Positions 1-9,045 of a stretch of DNA of 64,000 nucleotides are shown here, piece by piece. Source of the DNA: CAZNDN01 sp964571815 (GTDB taxonomy: Bacteria; Fibrobacterota; Chitinivibrionia; Chitinivibrionales; WJKA01); NCBI GenBank assembly GCA_964571815.1, contig CAZNDN010000006.1, forward strand, positions 10,768 to 74,767. The letters are read 5' to 3'. Position 1 is the stretch's first letter, and every line of letters begins with the position of its first letter. The position numbers and the translations under genes were made by a program. The notes beneath the pieces are model-generated. The model did not search any database. It saw nothing but the letters and a program-made list of their open reading frames with translations, and was not told the origin of the DNA.

Positions 1-1
1 T

Positions 2-181
2 GACGGCCACGTGAAGATCGGCAGCCTGAACGTTGATGAGAACCCTACCTATGCTTCGCGTTTCGGGATCACCAGCATTCCTACGCTTCTTTTTGTCAAG
101 AACGGCGAAGTGGCGGAACAGCAGGTCGGACTGGCTGCAAAGGGCGCCCTGAAAGAGAAGATTGACCGTTTGCTTGGATAG
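2..181 (+). CDS. Thioredoxin, C-terminal fragment (5' end outside window)
   Basis: The first 59 codons end in TAG and read as the second half of a thioredoxin fold. A 'LNVDENP' segment is followed by 'ITSIPTLLFVKNGE', with the conserved cis-proline of the thioredoxin IPT motif, then the final amphipathic helix. The CxxC active site lies upstream of the window and cannot be checked. Thioredoxins reduce protein disulfides in the cytoplasm. The fragment is too short to tell TrxA from a thioredoxin-like paralogue. The 262 bases after it (182-443) hold no convincing gene or terminator. Confidence 0.88.
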   Translation, partial: DGHVKIGSLNVDENPTYASRFGITSIPTLLFVKNGEVAEQQVGLAAKGALKEKIDRLLG

Positions 182-443
182 GGGCTTCTTCAAGGGACGA
201 TGCCGGCAACGGGGAAAAGCGACCGGGCGGTTCGACGGGGGCGGTTTGCCGCACGAGAGGGGACATGTGCAGCTCAGACCGTGGATGTGCCGGCGTGGCG
301 ACATTCGGCATTTCCAGTATCCAGAGCGACCCTGGAATCGGAACCAATTGCTTGCCGCCGAAAAACGTGTGAGTGCGGGTTCGGGACACTTCGGTGAATG
401 AAATGTGACTTGCGATGCTCCTTTGACCGGTTACCTTCGTGGA

Positions 444-1922
444 ATGAAAATCCTTGTACTGAATCCTCCCTTCCTCCCGCGGTTTTCCCGCGCGTCGAGG
501 TCACCGGCCGTGACCAGAAGCGGCACTCTCTACTATCCCATGTGGCTTGCCTACGCGGTCGGGTATCTGGAGAAGCTGGGGCATGAAGTGCTGTTCATCG
601 ACGCCCCGGCGCAAGAGGCTGCTTCCGCGGATGTCTGCGGACGTGCGTCGGCTTTCGGGGCCGAAATGGCTGTTCTTGATACTTCTACTCCCAGTATTTA
701 CAGCGATATTGAGGTCCTCGGGGAACTGAAACGGGCGCTTCCGGACCTCTATGGTGTGCTGGTCGGTGTGCATGTCTCGGCGCTTCCGGTGGAAACCCTG
801 AAGCTGAGCGATGCCGTCGATGCCGTGGCGTTTCGCGAGTACGATGCAACGCTTGCCGAGTTGGCCGAAAGACTGTCGCGGTCACGGGACGACGAGACAC
901 TGAGAGAGATTCGCGGGCTTGCCTTCCGCAGCCGCGATGGTGAAATCGTCAAGAACCAGCCACGGCCCTATAGTGAAAACCTTGATGAAATTCCGTGGGT
1001 GTCGCGAACGTACAAGCGGCACCTGGGGACGGCGCCCTATTTCTACGGGCACAGCAGATATCCGCTGATCGTCATTGTAACGGGGCGGGGGTGCCCCTTC
1101 CACTGCACCTACTGTGTTGTCCCGCAGACCCTCCAGGGGCATACCTACCGCACTCGCTCCGTGGAGGATATCGTCGGCGAGTTCCAGTACATTGCGCGGG
1201 AGTTCCCCGAAGTGAAGGAGGTCATGATCGAAGATGATACGCTGACGGCCAACCGGAAACGGTGCAGACGGCTGGCCGGGGCACTGATTGAGGCGGGGGC
1301 AACTACTATCCCGTGGTCGGCAAACGCGAGACCCGACGTTGACTACGAGACGATGCGTACGATGAAGAAGGCCGGGTGCCGGCTTTTCTGCGTCGGCCTT
1401 GAGAGTGGTGACCAGACAATCCTGGACAATATCAAAAAGGGCACCAAAATTGAGGAAATCCGCCGCTTTGTGAAAGATGCGCGACGCGCGGGCATCCTGG
1501 TTCACGGATGTTTCATGGTCGGCAATCGCGGCGAAACCCGGGAGACGCTCGAAAAAACGCTTCGATTCGCAAAAGAACTCAATCCCGACACCGCGCAGTT
1601 CTATCCCATCATGATCTATCCCGGCACCGCCGATTTTGCGTGGGTCGAGCAGCGAGGGTGGATTACGACCCGCAACTTCCGCAAGTGGCTCACCGACGAA
1701 GGGCTTCACTCCTCGGTTGTCTCAAATCCCGATCTGGGCTACGAGGAACTGGTTGCCTTCTGTGACCGCGCGCGGCGTGAGTTCTACCTTCGTCCCTCCT
1801 ACGTCCTGGCGAAAACGCTTCAGGTTATCAGGCATCCGGGTGAAGCCCGCCGGGTTCTCAAGGCGTTTCGGACGTTCTACAGATATTTGCTGGCCGGTCC
1901 TGCCGAAGCCAAAAAGCGGTAG
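444..1922 (+). CDS. B12-binding-domain radical SAM protein
   Basis: A 492-residue protein. Residues 1 to about 150 look like a cobalamin-binding Rossmann domain, opening with 'MKILVLNPP'. The radical SAM core follows with the cluster motif CPFHCTYC (Cys 217, 221, 224) and a downstream 'GLESGDQ' segment typical of the BchE/HpnR/HpnJ-like superfamily. Such enzymes catalyse methylations, cyclisations or rearrangements of lipids, sugars and other metabolites; the substrate cannot be read from sequence. The ATG at 444 is preferred over the upstream GTG at 405 because the family begins with this strand, although no clear ribosome site is visible. The next gene starts one base after the stop, so it heads a tight plus-strand operon with a GT2, a formyltransferase and a deacetylase. 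A role in modifying a glycan or its lipid carrier is inferred. Confidence 0.86.
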   Translation: MKILVLNPPFLPRFSRASRSPAVTRSGTLYYPMWLAYAVGYLEKLGHEVLFIDAPAQEAASADVCGRASAFGAEMAVLDTSTPSIYSDIEVLGELKRALPDLYGVLVGVHVSALPVETLKLSDAVDAVAFREYDATLAELAERLSRSRDDETLREIRGLAFRSRDGEIVKNQPRPYSENLDEIPWVSRTYKRHLGTAPYFYGHSRYPLIVIVTGRGCPFHCTYCVVPQTLQGHTYRTRSVEDIVGEFQYIAREFPEVKEVMIEDDTLTANRKRCRRLAGALIEAGATTIPWSANARPDVDYETMRTMKKAGCRLFCVGLESGDQTILDNIKKGTKIEEIRRFVKDARRAGILVHGCFMVGNRGETRETLEKTLRFAKELNPDTAQFYPIMIYPGTADFAWVEQRGWITTRNFRKWLTDEGLHSSVVSNPDLGYEELVAFCDRARREFYLRPSYVLAKTLQVIRHPGEARRVLKAFRTFYRYLLAGPAEAKKR

Positions 1923-1923
1923 C

Positions 1924-3090
1924 ATGGACGCCTCGACGGCAATCAAAGTCCTGCTCATCGGCTTTGTGCTCTTGCTTGCGTATGCCTACGCCGGGTACTC
2001 CCGCCTGCTGGCTGCCGCGGCGAGGATGCGAAAAATGCCGCCCAGAGACACAACATACCGGCCGATGGTGACGATATTCGTGCCGGCCTACAACGAAGAG
2101 CGCGTGATTGAGGCAAAGATACGCAATTGCCTCGCCCAGGACTATCCGCCCGAGTTGATTGAAATTCTGGTCTGTTCCGACGCGAGCACCGACAGGACTG
2201 AGACGATCGTACGAGAATTGGGTGAGAGCCGGGTGCGTCTCCTTGCCTATTCCGAACGCTCGGGAAAGACCGGGTTGATCAACAAGTCGGTGCCCGGCGC
2301 CGGCGGAGAAATCGTAGTGTTGACAGATGCCAACACCCGGTTTGCGCCTGATGCGGTCTCGAAACTGGTGAGCATGTACTCTACCGAGCAAATCGGTGCG
2401 GTTGCGGGCCAGGTAAAACTGCATGTGCCCGACAAGGGGTGGGGGGTCGACAAGGAAGTAACCTACCGTGAATTCGAGGCGGGTCTGAAATATCACGAAG
2501 GCCTGTTCGGCACGACCGTGGGTGCGTTCGGCGGGCTTTATTCGATACGAAAAGCGCTCTTCAAGCCGTTGCCGGCGAATGCCTATTCCAATGACGATTT
2601 TCTCATACCCATGCGGATTCTCGCCGGCGGCCGGCACGTGGTGTTCGACAAGGAAGCCGTTTCGTCGGAGGAGACCGGGAAGGACGTGGCTGAGGAATTT
2701 CGCCGACGGGTGCGAATAGGGGCGGGAAACTTCCAATCGTTCTTCCTGCTGCCTGAGATGCTCAACCCGCTGCGGGGCATGGCCTTTGTGTGCTATTTTT
2801 CTCATAAGGTACTTCGGTGGTTTTCACCACTGATGCTTCTGTCTGTTTTTGTTCTTAATCTTATGCTCGTGGGTAACCCTGTGTTTGACGTCATGCTGGG
2901 AGGTCAGATGCTGGCGTACGTACTGGCCGGGATTGGAGGGCTCTTTTCCCGACGAAGGAGACGGATTCCCGTTCTGACGTCTCTCTATCACTTCGTCTCC
3001 ATCAATGCGGCGATTGTGGGGGGCTTTTTTGTCTATCTGAAAGGCATCAAGAGTGCGGCGTGGACCAGTACCGAAAGGGGAAACGGGTGA
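1924..3090 (+). CDS. Membrane glycosyltransferase, family 2
   Basis: A 388-residue protein with one N-terminal membrane segment (about residues 6-25), a cytoplasmic GT-A domain and two or three C-terminal membrane segments. The GT-A domain shows 'VTIFVPAYNEE' (nucleotide-binding start), 'CSDASTD', 'VVLTDANT' (the metal-binding Asp region) and 'SNDDFLIP' (acceptor-side acidic pair). This layout matches processive or lipid-linked GT2 enzymes of the IcaA/BcsA-like group. The ATG lies one base after the stop of the radical SAM gene, and the gene overlaps the formyltransferase by four bases, so translation is probably coupled. It likely makes or extends a polysaccharide at the inner membrane; the donor sugar is unknown. 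Confidence 0.9.
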   Translation: MDASTAIKVLLIGFVLLLAYAYAGYSRLLAAAARMRKMPPRDTTYRPMVTIFVPAYNEERVIEAKIRNCLAQDYPPELIEILVCSDASTDRTETIVRELGESRVRLLAYSERSGKTGLINKSVPGAGGEIVVLTDANTRFAPDAVSKLVSMYSTEQIGAVAGQVKLHVPDKGWGVDKEVTYREFEAGLKYHEGLFGTTVGAFGGLYSIRKALFKPLPANAYSNDDFLIPMRILAGGRHVVFDKEAVSSEETGKDVAEEFRRRVRIGAGNFQSFFLLPEMLNPLRGMAFVCYFSHKVLRWFSPLMLLSVFVLNLMLVGNPVFDVMLGGQMLAYVLAGIGGLFSRRRRRIPVLTSLYHFVSINAAIVGGFFVYLKGIKSAAWTSTERGNG

Positions 3091-3836
3091 AAGTACTGAT
3101 AATCACCGAAGAGGACGTGTTCTACATTTTTGAGTTCTTCAAGGCATTCTATCCCCGGGCCGCCGAAGCCGGATACACCATCGATGCCGTCACGATTCTT
3201 CCTCCGTTCAACAAGCGGTCGTGGAAAGCGTTGGCCGCGCAAATGTGGGGCTTCTACGGGCCAATCAATTTTTTCAGAATGGGAACGTTGTTCGTGTTTC
3301 GTAAGGTGCTGGGTATGAGCGTTGCCGGGTTGACGTCGCGATGGGGAATTGAACGGCTCCCGACGCGCAGTGTCAACGACCCCGCGTTCATTGAGAAAGT
3401 CAAGGCACGGGGAGTCGATGTTATCGTTTCGATTGCCGCACCGCAGATTTTCAGAAAAAACCTCATACGCTCCGTTCCGCGGGGCTGCATCAACTCCCAT
3501 TCCGCCCTCCTTCCCGAGAACCGCGGCATGATGCCGGTTTTCTGGGGACTCTACAAAGGCGATACGCATATCGGCGTCACTATCCATGTAATCGATGAAG
3601 AGTTGGACAAAGGGGACATCCTCGCCCGGGAAAAGGTTCCCGTCGGTGATCGCTCCCTTCATGAAATGATCCTTCTGACAAAGAGACTGAGTGCGCGTCT
3701 GGTTGATCAAACGTTGCGGAGAATGGTCGCGGGGGAGATCGAGAGAACACCGATGAGCGGAGAAGGGTCGTATCAGAGTTTTCCTGCTCCTGCCGAAGTA
3801 AGGGAATTCAAGCGCAGGGGCAAACGGATTATGTGA
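3087..3836 (+). CDS. Formyltransferase-family protein (Fmt-like, probably sugar-directed)
   Basis: A 249-residue protein with the formyltransferase catalytic fold. The motif INSHSALLPENRG supplies the Asn-x-His pair (Asn 136, His 138), and 'LDKGDIL' supplies the downstream Asp of the Asn/His/Asp triad used with N10-formyl-tetrahydrofolate. It lacks the C-terminal tRNA-binding domain expected of Met-tRNA formyltransferase (about 310 aa). The GTG at 3087 overlaps the previous stop as GTGA and is taken as the start; an in-frame ATG at 3060 is possible. Position between a GT2 and a polysaccharide deacetylase suggests N-formylation of an amino sugar. That substrate is inference. Confidence 0.82.
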   Translation: MKVLIITEEDVFYIFEFFKAFYPRAAEAGYTIDAVTILPPFNKRSWKALAAQMWGFYGPINFFRMGTLFVFRKVLGMSVAGLTSRWGIERLPTRSVNDPAFIEKVKARGVDVIVSIAAPQIFRKNLIRSVPRGCINSHSALLPENRGMMPVFWGLYKGDTHIGVTIHVIDEELDKGDILAREKVPVGDRSLHEMILLTKRLSARLVDQTLRRMVAGEIERTPMSGEGSYQSFPAPAEVREFKRRGKRIM

Positions 3837-3865
3837 GGGGTGCGGCAGGCGCACTATCCGGCTAT

Positions 3866-4720
3866 ATGGTTACCAATGCCTTTTCAGTTGACCTTGAGGA
3901 CTGGTTCTGTGTTCAGAACCTCAGCGAGGTTATTGATCACGATCAGTGGGAACGATGTGAATCGCGAATCGAGGAGGCCACCTCAAGGGTGCTGGCCGTA
4001 CTTGAGCGGCACCGTGTACACGCTACGTTCTTCGTTCTCGGGTGGATTGCCCGGCATCATCCCGATCTGGTGCGGAGGATTGCCGATGCGGGACATGAGA
4101 TTGCCTCTCACGGTTTTGCACATCTCCTTGTGAGGGAGTCAACACCGGAGCGTTTTCACGAAGATCTGACCGATTCGCTTCAGGCAATCAGGGACGCAAC
4201 CGGTGCGCACGTTCTGGGCTACCGTGCACCGTCCTTCTCGGTGAGCACCGACCTGGACTGGATGTTTGATATCCTTGCGGGGGAAGGGATACGCTACGAT
4301 TCGTCCATTTTCCCTTTTTACTTTCACCCGGATTACGGGAACACCTCTTCCCACCTCTGGCCGTGGAATATCACGGATCGGATCGTGGAGTTCCCCATGG
4401 GATGTTTCAGAATGATGGGTATGAATCTACCGTGCTGCGGAGGGGGCTATTTTCGCGCCATGCCGTATCCGTTCATTCGATACGGCATACGCAAATGCAA
4501 CAGCGAGGGCAGACCGATTGTCTTCTACGTGCACCCGTGGGAACTCGATCCCGCGCAACCTCGGGTCAGTCTTCCCTGGTCAAAGCGCTTTCGCCACTAC
4601 GTACATCTTTCCAGGACCGAGGAACGCCTCGATAACCTTCTCGCGGAATTTGAATTCGACACCGTTTCCTCGGTACTCGGATTGCACCAACCGTCGGCGA
4701 ATGCGGAAAACCCGGAATAG
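3866..4720 (+). CDS. Polysaccharide deacetylase, NodB homology plus DUF3473-type C-terminus
   Basis: A 284-residue carbohydrate esterase family 4 protein. Motif 1 is 'VDLEDWF' (metal and base Asp), motif 2 is 'SHGFAH' (metal-binding histidines) and motif 3 is 'GYRAPSFS'. The C-terminal part 'FYVHPWELD...' matches the extension found in deacetylases linked to exosortase/PEP-CTERM polysaccharide loci. It is expected to remove N-acetyl groups from an exopolysaccharide. The start ATG at 3866 begins right before motif 1, as in that family; an upstream GTG at 3833 would overlap the formyltransferase stop. The gene closes the plus-strand operon and converges with the SDR gene, 11 bases away. Confidence 0.9.
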   Translation: MVTNAFSVDLEDWFCVQNLSEVIDHDQWERCESRIEEATSRVLAVLERHRVHATFFVLGWIARHHPDLVRRIADAGHEIASHGFAHLLVRESTPERFHEDLTDSLQAIRDATGAHVLGYRAPSFSVSTDLDWMFDILAGEGIRYDSSIFPFYFHPDYGNTSSHLWPWNITDRIVEFPMGCFRMMGMNLPCCGGGYFRAMPYPFIRYGIRKCNSEGRPIVFYVHPWELDPAQPRVSLPWSKRFRHYVHLSRTEERLDNLLAEFEFDTVSSVLGLHQPSANAENPE

Positions 4721-4731
4721 GAAAGAACAGA

Positions 4732-5727
4732 TTATCCGGTCCGGCGATGCTTCGCTTTCACTACCTGTGACCAGAATGCATAGAGGTCGTCGAGGGTCTT
4801 CGTCAGGGGTATCTCCGGCTTCCACCCGGTTTGTTCTTTCAGCTTCCCCGGATCTCCCGCCAGGCGTGGGCTGGCGCGATGGGAACGGACTTTGCCGGCC
4901 GAGTGGCTGATGGTGATAGACCGGGAAGACCTGGCGCAGAGGTACTCAAGAATCTCTTTGAGTGCCGTCGTCTGCCCCGTGCAGACGTTGTAAACCTCTC
5001 CCTTCCGGCCGTGCCGCAGGAGCAGGCGATAGGCACGGACCACATCGCGGACATCAGCGAAATCTATTTCAAAATCGATAGTTCCGACGGAGAGTTCAGG
5101 CGAGGCTCCCGCGTGTTCGATCTCGGCGACCTGTCTGGCCCAGTCGGCGCACACGAACTTTGGCGATTGTCCGGGACCCGTGTGGTTGAACGACCGGGTA
5201 AAGCGGATATCGAGACCGAACTGGTGCACATATTGCCGAGCCACCATTTCGGCACTGAACTTGGAGATAGCGTAAAAATCGGACGGATCGGCGGCCGTTT
5301 CCTCCGTGAGTTTGGAGTGCCCCGCATGGAACCCGTACTCCTTCGAGCTTCCCACTATCAGCAAGCGGGCGGCCGGGCACGAAACCTTGACCGCATCCAG
5401 CAGTGAGACGGTCCCCAGAATGTTTGTGGATATCGCTCGCCTGGGCGTTGCGTCCGCCTGCGGGAGGTAGCTTACCGCGGCGAGGTGGTAGACGTTTGCG
5501 GGGCGAACGGCACGGAGAAGTTCCCCCAGCGCCCGGGGGTCGGTGATGTCGATCCGGGAATACCCCACGCCCTCCACCTTGCAGTCCGGCATCATATCAA
5601 TGCCGTGAACTCTCTCACCGCTCTGGAGAAGGTGTTTTGCAAGATGGTTGCCGACGAACCCACCGATGCCGGTAATGAGCGAAAGCGGACTGTTTGCGGA
5701 AGTATGAATCTGCATGAAAGACGGCAC
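4732..5727 (-). CDS. NAD(P)-dependent sugar epimerase/dehydratase (extended SDR)
   Basis: A 331-residue extended short-chain dehydrogenase. The glycine-rich NAD(P) motif 'GIGGFVGNHL' lies near residue 20, followed by 'VYHLAAVS', a Ser-containing 'VGSSKEYG' and the catalytic 'YAISK'. 'RSFNHTGPGQ' matches GDP-mannose 4,6-dehydratase and GDP-4-keto-6-deoxy-mannose reductase (Rmd) relatives. It probably supplies a deoxy-sugar nucleotide such as GDP-rhamnose for the surrounding glycosyltransferases. It lies downstream of the GT9 gene on the minus strand with a 53-base spacer, likely in one transcript. The exact reaction (dehydratase, reductase or epimerase) cannot be fixed from motifs. Confidence 0.88.
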   Translation of the reverse strand: MPSFMQIHTSANSPLSLITGIGGFVGNHLAKHLLQSGERVHGIDMMPDCKVEGVGYSRIDITDPRALGELLRAVRPANVYHLAAVSYLPQADATPRRAISTNILGTVSLLDAVKVSCPAARLLIVGSSKEYGFHAGHSKLTEETAADPSDFYAISKFSAEMVARQYVHQFGLDIRFTRSFNHTGPGQSPKFVCADWARQVAEIEHAGASPELSVGTIDFEIDFADVRDVVRAYRLLLRHGRKGEVYNVCTGQTTALKEILEYLCARSSRSITISHSAGKVRSHRASPRLAGDPGKLKEQTGWKPEIPLTKTLDDLYAFWSQVVKAKHRRTG

Positions 5728-5780
5728 GGAGGACGCTTAATGGATGACAAAGCACATCGGAAGAAAATACCATATTTCTT

Positions 5781-6737
5781 TTATCCGGGGACCGACACCG
5801 GCTGATCGAGCAGTTCCGCCGCTGCTTTCCAGACCATTGCAACATCAATCTCCTCAAGGCATTTTCTGCCGCAGTTGCGTTGGCGGTTTTCTCGAAGATG
5901 GCACGGACTGCACGGCAGGTGCAGTGACACTACCCTGACATGCGCCCCGGCCGGAGCCCACACGCGGGCGTCGGAGGGGCCGAAGACGGCGATGGTGGGG
6001 CAGTTGGCGTACGCGGAGAGGTGGCTGATCCCGGAGTCGTTTCCCACACAAAGCTTGCAGCCCGAGAGCGCGTGGCGCAGCTCCGGCAAAGCCATGTTTT
6101 CCCATTTCCGCCCGGGCAGGGGAGCATTTGCCCGCTGTTCGGCCGGACCCAGGATCCAGCAGATTTCGTGCCCCGCGCGTTCGGCCCTTGCCGCAAATGC
6201 TCGAAACCGACTCAACGGCCAGTTTTTGAGACTGCTGCCGCTTCCCGGATGAATGGCGATAATCCCTCTACGCCGCGACAAGCTCGCATCGGATTCGCGG
6301 TCGTGCCTTTTCCGGTGCTCCGGACGGGGAACGCCGCAAGGGCCCGGGGAGGAAACCAGCTCAAGATGGTATTCCGTCGCGCGGCAGGGCTGTTCAGGGA
6401 AAGGCGTTTGCGTCAGTACCAGAGGAACACCTGCGGCGCGGGCATGAATCGGCAGGGGAGAGCCGGGACAGCACCAGGCAATGAGGCAGTCAAACGGCTT
6501 AAGGATTTGTTCGGCGGCCGCTGACGGTGGTTGTCGGTACAGCGGGGCTTGCGCAACGCCGTCCATGTCCAGCCACTCGTCTACCAGGCCTTCCTCTCGC
6601 GCCAGAGCTGCGCGTTGCGGATGCCCGAGAAAGACGATTCGGCAGGGATCATATCCGGTACGGACCTGACGGAGCGCGGGAAACGTCGTGATGAAGTCGC
6701 CCAGGGCACCCGAATGGTAGATCAGAATGCGCGTCAT
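5781..6737 (-). CDS. Glycosyltransferase family 9 (heptosyltransferase-like)
   Basis: A 318-residue protein starting 'MTRILIYHSGALGDFI', the GT9 opening that contacts the acceptor. It later shows 'HPGSGSSLKNWP' and 'NDSGISHLSA', the nucleotide-sugar binding signatures of ADP-heptose transferases. GT9 enzymes transfer heptose or related sugars to lipopolysaccharide core or other glycans on the cytoplasmic face of the inner membrane. A 'CSPCHLRENRQRNC' cysteine cluster near the C-terminus is common in this family. It sits 32 bases after the lyase-like gene and before the SDR, in a minus-strand operon. The sugar is not determined. Confidence 0.9.
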   Translation of the reverse strand: MTRILIYHSGALGDFITTFPALRQVRTGYDPCRIVFLGHPQRAALAREEGLVDEWLDMDGVAQAPLYRQPPSAAAEQILKPFDCLIAWCCPGSPLPIHARAAGVPLVLTQTPFPEQPCRATEYHLELVSSPGPCGVPRPEHRKRHDRESDASLSRRRGIIAIHPGSGSSLKNWPLSRFRAFAARAERAGHEICWILGPAEQRANAPLPGRKWENMALPELRHALSGCKLCVGNDSGISHLSAYANCPTIAVFGPSDARVWAPAGAHVRVVSLHLPCSPCHLRENRQRNCGRKCLEEIDVAMVWKAAAELLDQPVSVPG

Positions 6738-6769
6738 AGCGGTCGGTCAGGGTTGCCGACGAACCCGGA

Positions 6770-8806
6770 TCAGTCAAGTCCGATCGTGTTCTTACCGTCC
6801 ATGAGCACGAGGCCCTTGAAGAATTCCCCCGCCGTGCCGGCCGATTTGAACGGGCGAGGGCCCTTGCCGCACCCGACGTAGAAACCGACCCGGTACACGA
6901 CATCGCCCTCCGATGCATTCACGCCCCGAACATGGACCGCCACCATATCGAGGCGTACGTTTTTCCAATACCCGGGCGCGTTACGGGTCCCTCCGGGGAG
7001 GTAGATCAGCCCCTTGGTCCTTCCCCAGAGGAACTGAAAAAGAAGGTGGTTTTCGATGCTTGCCCAGAAGGCGGGGCAACTGATTTCTCGATGCATGCTC
7101 TCGGCGGCGGGAAATCGTTCCTGAAGGGAACCACTGTGAAAATCCAGCTTGCTTCCGGTCCAGAGATCGTTGACCAGGTACAGGGGGGACAGGTACTGCT
7201 CGTTGACCGTCAGTTCCCGGCGGGCTGCGATCCGGTCCAGCACGACAATCCCGTCGTCCCCCCAGGTGAGGACCCGGATGTCGCGACTGAGAAGCGGTTC
7301 CTTGCGCTCATCGACGTAGAGAATGCGTCCGTACGTATCGAAGCCGCCTCGGATATACCGCTCCCGGTGGAAAAGGACCCGTGGATGGGAGGGTTGGCCT
7401 TTGATCGATGGGACGCCGAGAAGCTGTGCTTTGCCGCCGGCGACCAACTCCGGTTGCGTGTGAATGGAGAGTGAAATGAGCGGATGGTTCCCGATCGCTT
7501 TCCAGGCAACGCTTCGCGTGAGTCGGTAATTGCGCCGGTAGCACACTTGAACGTAGGGATAGATCTTGCGCGTGTCCATTGCGTTTTCAATCTGTCCGGA
7601 GGAGTAGAACCGCTGTTCTCTGCGGACCGGCAGTACCGCCAGCATGGCCAGCTCGAACCCTGCCCGACTCTGGAAGAGCAACTCCCATCCTTCGTGGGTC
7701 GGATGGAGTCCTTTCACCCATTGGCCCGAGTCTTCGGCGTTTCGGGAGGTGAGTTCGTCCATCCATGCCAGCAGCCGCCCGCAGAGCCGGAGCGCGCGCG
7801 GGTCGTTGTTCCAGATTCCCCAGGCAAGCGCCAGAGGCCTCGGAATGAACATCGGCAGGTCCTGTCCCGCCGGTTCGTACAGCATACCGGTGGGAAGGCA
7901 GAAACGCAACAGAATTTCGTAGGTTTCCTGATGACGTTTTCGTTGAAGAAAGACTGGTGGAGGTTGGTCGGCAAGGTCGTAGAAGCACAAGGCCACCACG
8001 ATCCAGGATGTATAGCCTATTACGGCGGGATTGAAGAATCCGTGGTTTTCCGCGGTCATGTCGGGGAATAGTGTCTGGGTGAGCACCTGCGAACTCACGG
8101 AGAGGCCGAAATACGAGGAATGGTCGGCCTTGTCCAGAATGCACGAGGCGATATTGATCGACCAGAGCCGAAGAGCCGATTCCCATTGCCGGGCGTTGGG
8201 ATGATCCGAGACCATGGTAAGGGCGCAGGCAAGAACAAGTACATCCTGAGCATTCTCCTCCAGTTTTGTATCGACCTCGCAGCCGCTTGGCGGCAGAGTG
8301 TCGATGAAACGGTCCGCCTCGAACGCAAGGACCCTTGCAACCGAATGCGCCGCCTCCGGGGACAGCGAGTCACCCATGAGCCTTGCGGCAAGGCCTAACG
8401 TGGCAGCCCACAAGCCACTGCGCCAATTCCGGCCCCACCGCTTGCACTCGAGAAACGAGTCGACATCAAGGGAGCCTGTCAGGTGGGTGTCGCATGCCCA
8501 CCGTATTCCTTTCTCGATTTTTTCCTGAAGGATACTCCGTGGAATCGTGCCGGAAAGCACGTCGCATTCATCGCGGTAGACAAAGACGGACAGGGTCGCC
8601 AGAACCTGCAGGTGAGGCTGCACTACATATTCTATCACGGGACTTGAGGAACCCACCGACTTCATGTTGTAACTCCGGGGATCGGTAGTGCCGAAGAGTC
8701 CTCGCCGGTCGTCGATGTCCTGCCACGAAGCCAGGTAGTAGGGCACGGACCGGGCCAGGAGACGCAGGATCTTCTGATATTCGAATTCTTCGGTAAACTG
8801 CAGCAT
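6770..8806 (-). CDS. Large (alpha/alpha) toroid, polysaccharide-lyase-like protein
   Basis: A 678-residue protein without signal peptide or membrane segment. The first ~400 residues are helix-rich and contain 'LEENAQDVLVLACA' and 'TAENHGFFNPA'. The second half is strand-rich ('VLTWGDDGIVVLDRI', 'NHLLFQFLWG'). An alpha-toroid followed by a beta-sandwich is the layout of heparinase/alginate/chondroitin lyase families, where an Asn-His pair is catalytic; 'ENH' could be that pair. I do not recognise a precise family. It lies between a 76-aa ORF and a GT9 gene, so a role in cleaving or editing the local polysaccharide is plausible but inferred. The apparent cytoplasmic location is odd for a lyase. 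Confidence 0.6.
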   Translation of the reverse strand: MLQFTEEFEYQKILRLLARSVPYYLASWQDIDDRRGLFGTTDPRSYNMKSVGSSSPVIEYVVQPHLQVLATLSVFVYRDECDVLSGTIPRSILQEKIEKGIRWACDTHLTGSLDVDSFLECKRWGRNWRSGLWAATLGLAARLMGDSLSPEAAHSVARVLAFEADRFIDTLPPSGCEVDTKLEENAQDVLVLACALTMVSDHPNARQWESALRLWSINIASCILDKADHSSYFGLSVSSQVLTQTLFPDMTAENHGFFNPAVIGYTSWIVVALCFYDLADQPPPVFLQRKRHQETYEILLRFCLPTGMLYEPAGQDLPMFIPRPLALAWGIWNNDPRALRLCGRLLAWMDELTSRNAEDSGQWVKGLHPTHEGWELLFQSRAGFELAMLAVLPVRREQRFYSSGQIENAMDTRKIYPYVQVCYRRNYRLTRSVAWKAIGNHPLISLSIHTQPELVAGGKAQLLGVPSIKGQPSHPRVLFHRERYIRGGFDTYGRILYVDERKEPLLSRDIRVLTWGDDGIVVLDRIAARRELTVNEQYLSPLYLVNDLWTGSKLDFHSGSLQERFPAAESMHREISCPAFWASIENHLLFQFLWGRTKGLIYLPGGTRNAPGYWKNVRLDMVAVHVRGVNASEGDVVYRVGFYVGCGKGPRPFKSAGTAGEFFKGLVLMDGKNTIGLD

Positions 8807-8814
8807 AGCGTGGT

Positions 8815-9045
8815 CTACCTATCAAGTGGTCGTTCCATTGGATACACGGTAACGGTCTTTTCCGGTGCCAGACCCAGGCATACCTTCGCAAATTCACGGG
8901 CGGTGATCGTGTCGTACATAACGAGGAAACGATCACCGTAGAAGCGGGGTACCCGATCCCCGCTCAACCAGGCGTGGTTCTGCCGCACGACCTCGCGGAG
9001 GAAATCGTCGTCTTCGCCGGAAAAACCAATTCCTATGTAGGCCAT
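8815..9045 (-). CDS. Small conserved-looking hypothetical protein (76 aa)
   Basis: A 76-residue ORF beginning 'MAYIGIGFSGEDDDF', rich in acidic residues, with no membrane segment and no recognised domain. It ends eight bases before the start of the lyase-like gene and shares its strand, so it is probably the first gene of that operon. No clear ribosome-binding site precedes its ATG. Its tight spacing and ordinary amino-acid composition argue that it is real. Function unknown; it may be a partner of the downstream protein. Confidence 0.55.
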   Translation of the reverse strand: MAYIGIGFSGEDDDFLREVVRQNHAWLSGDRVPRFYGDRFLVMYDTITAREFAKVCLGLAPEKTVTVYPMERPLDR

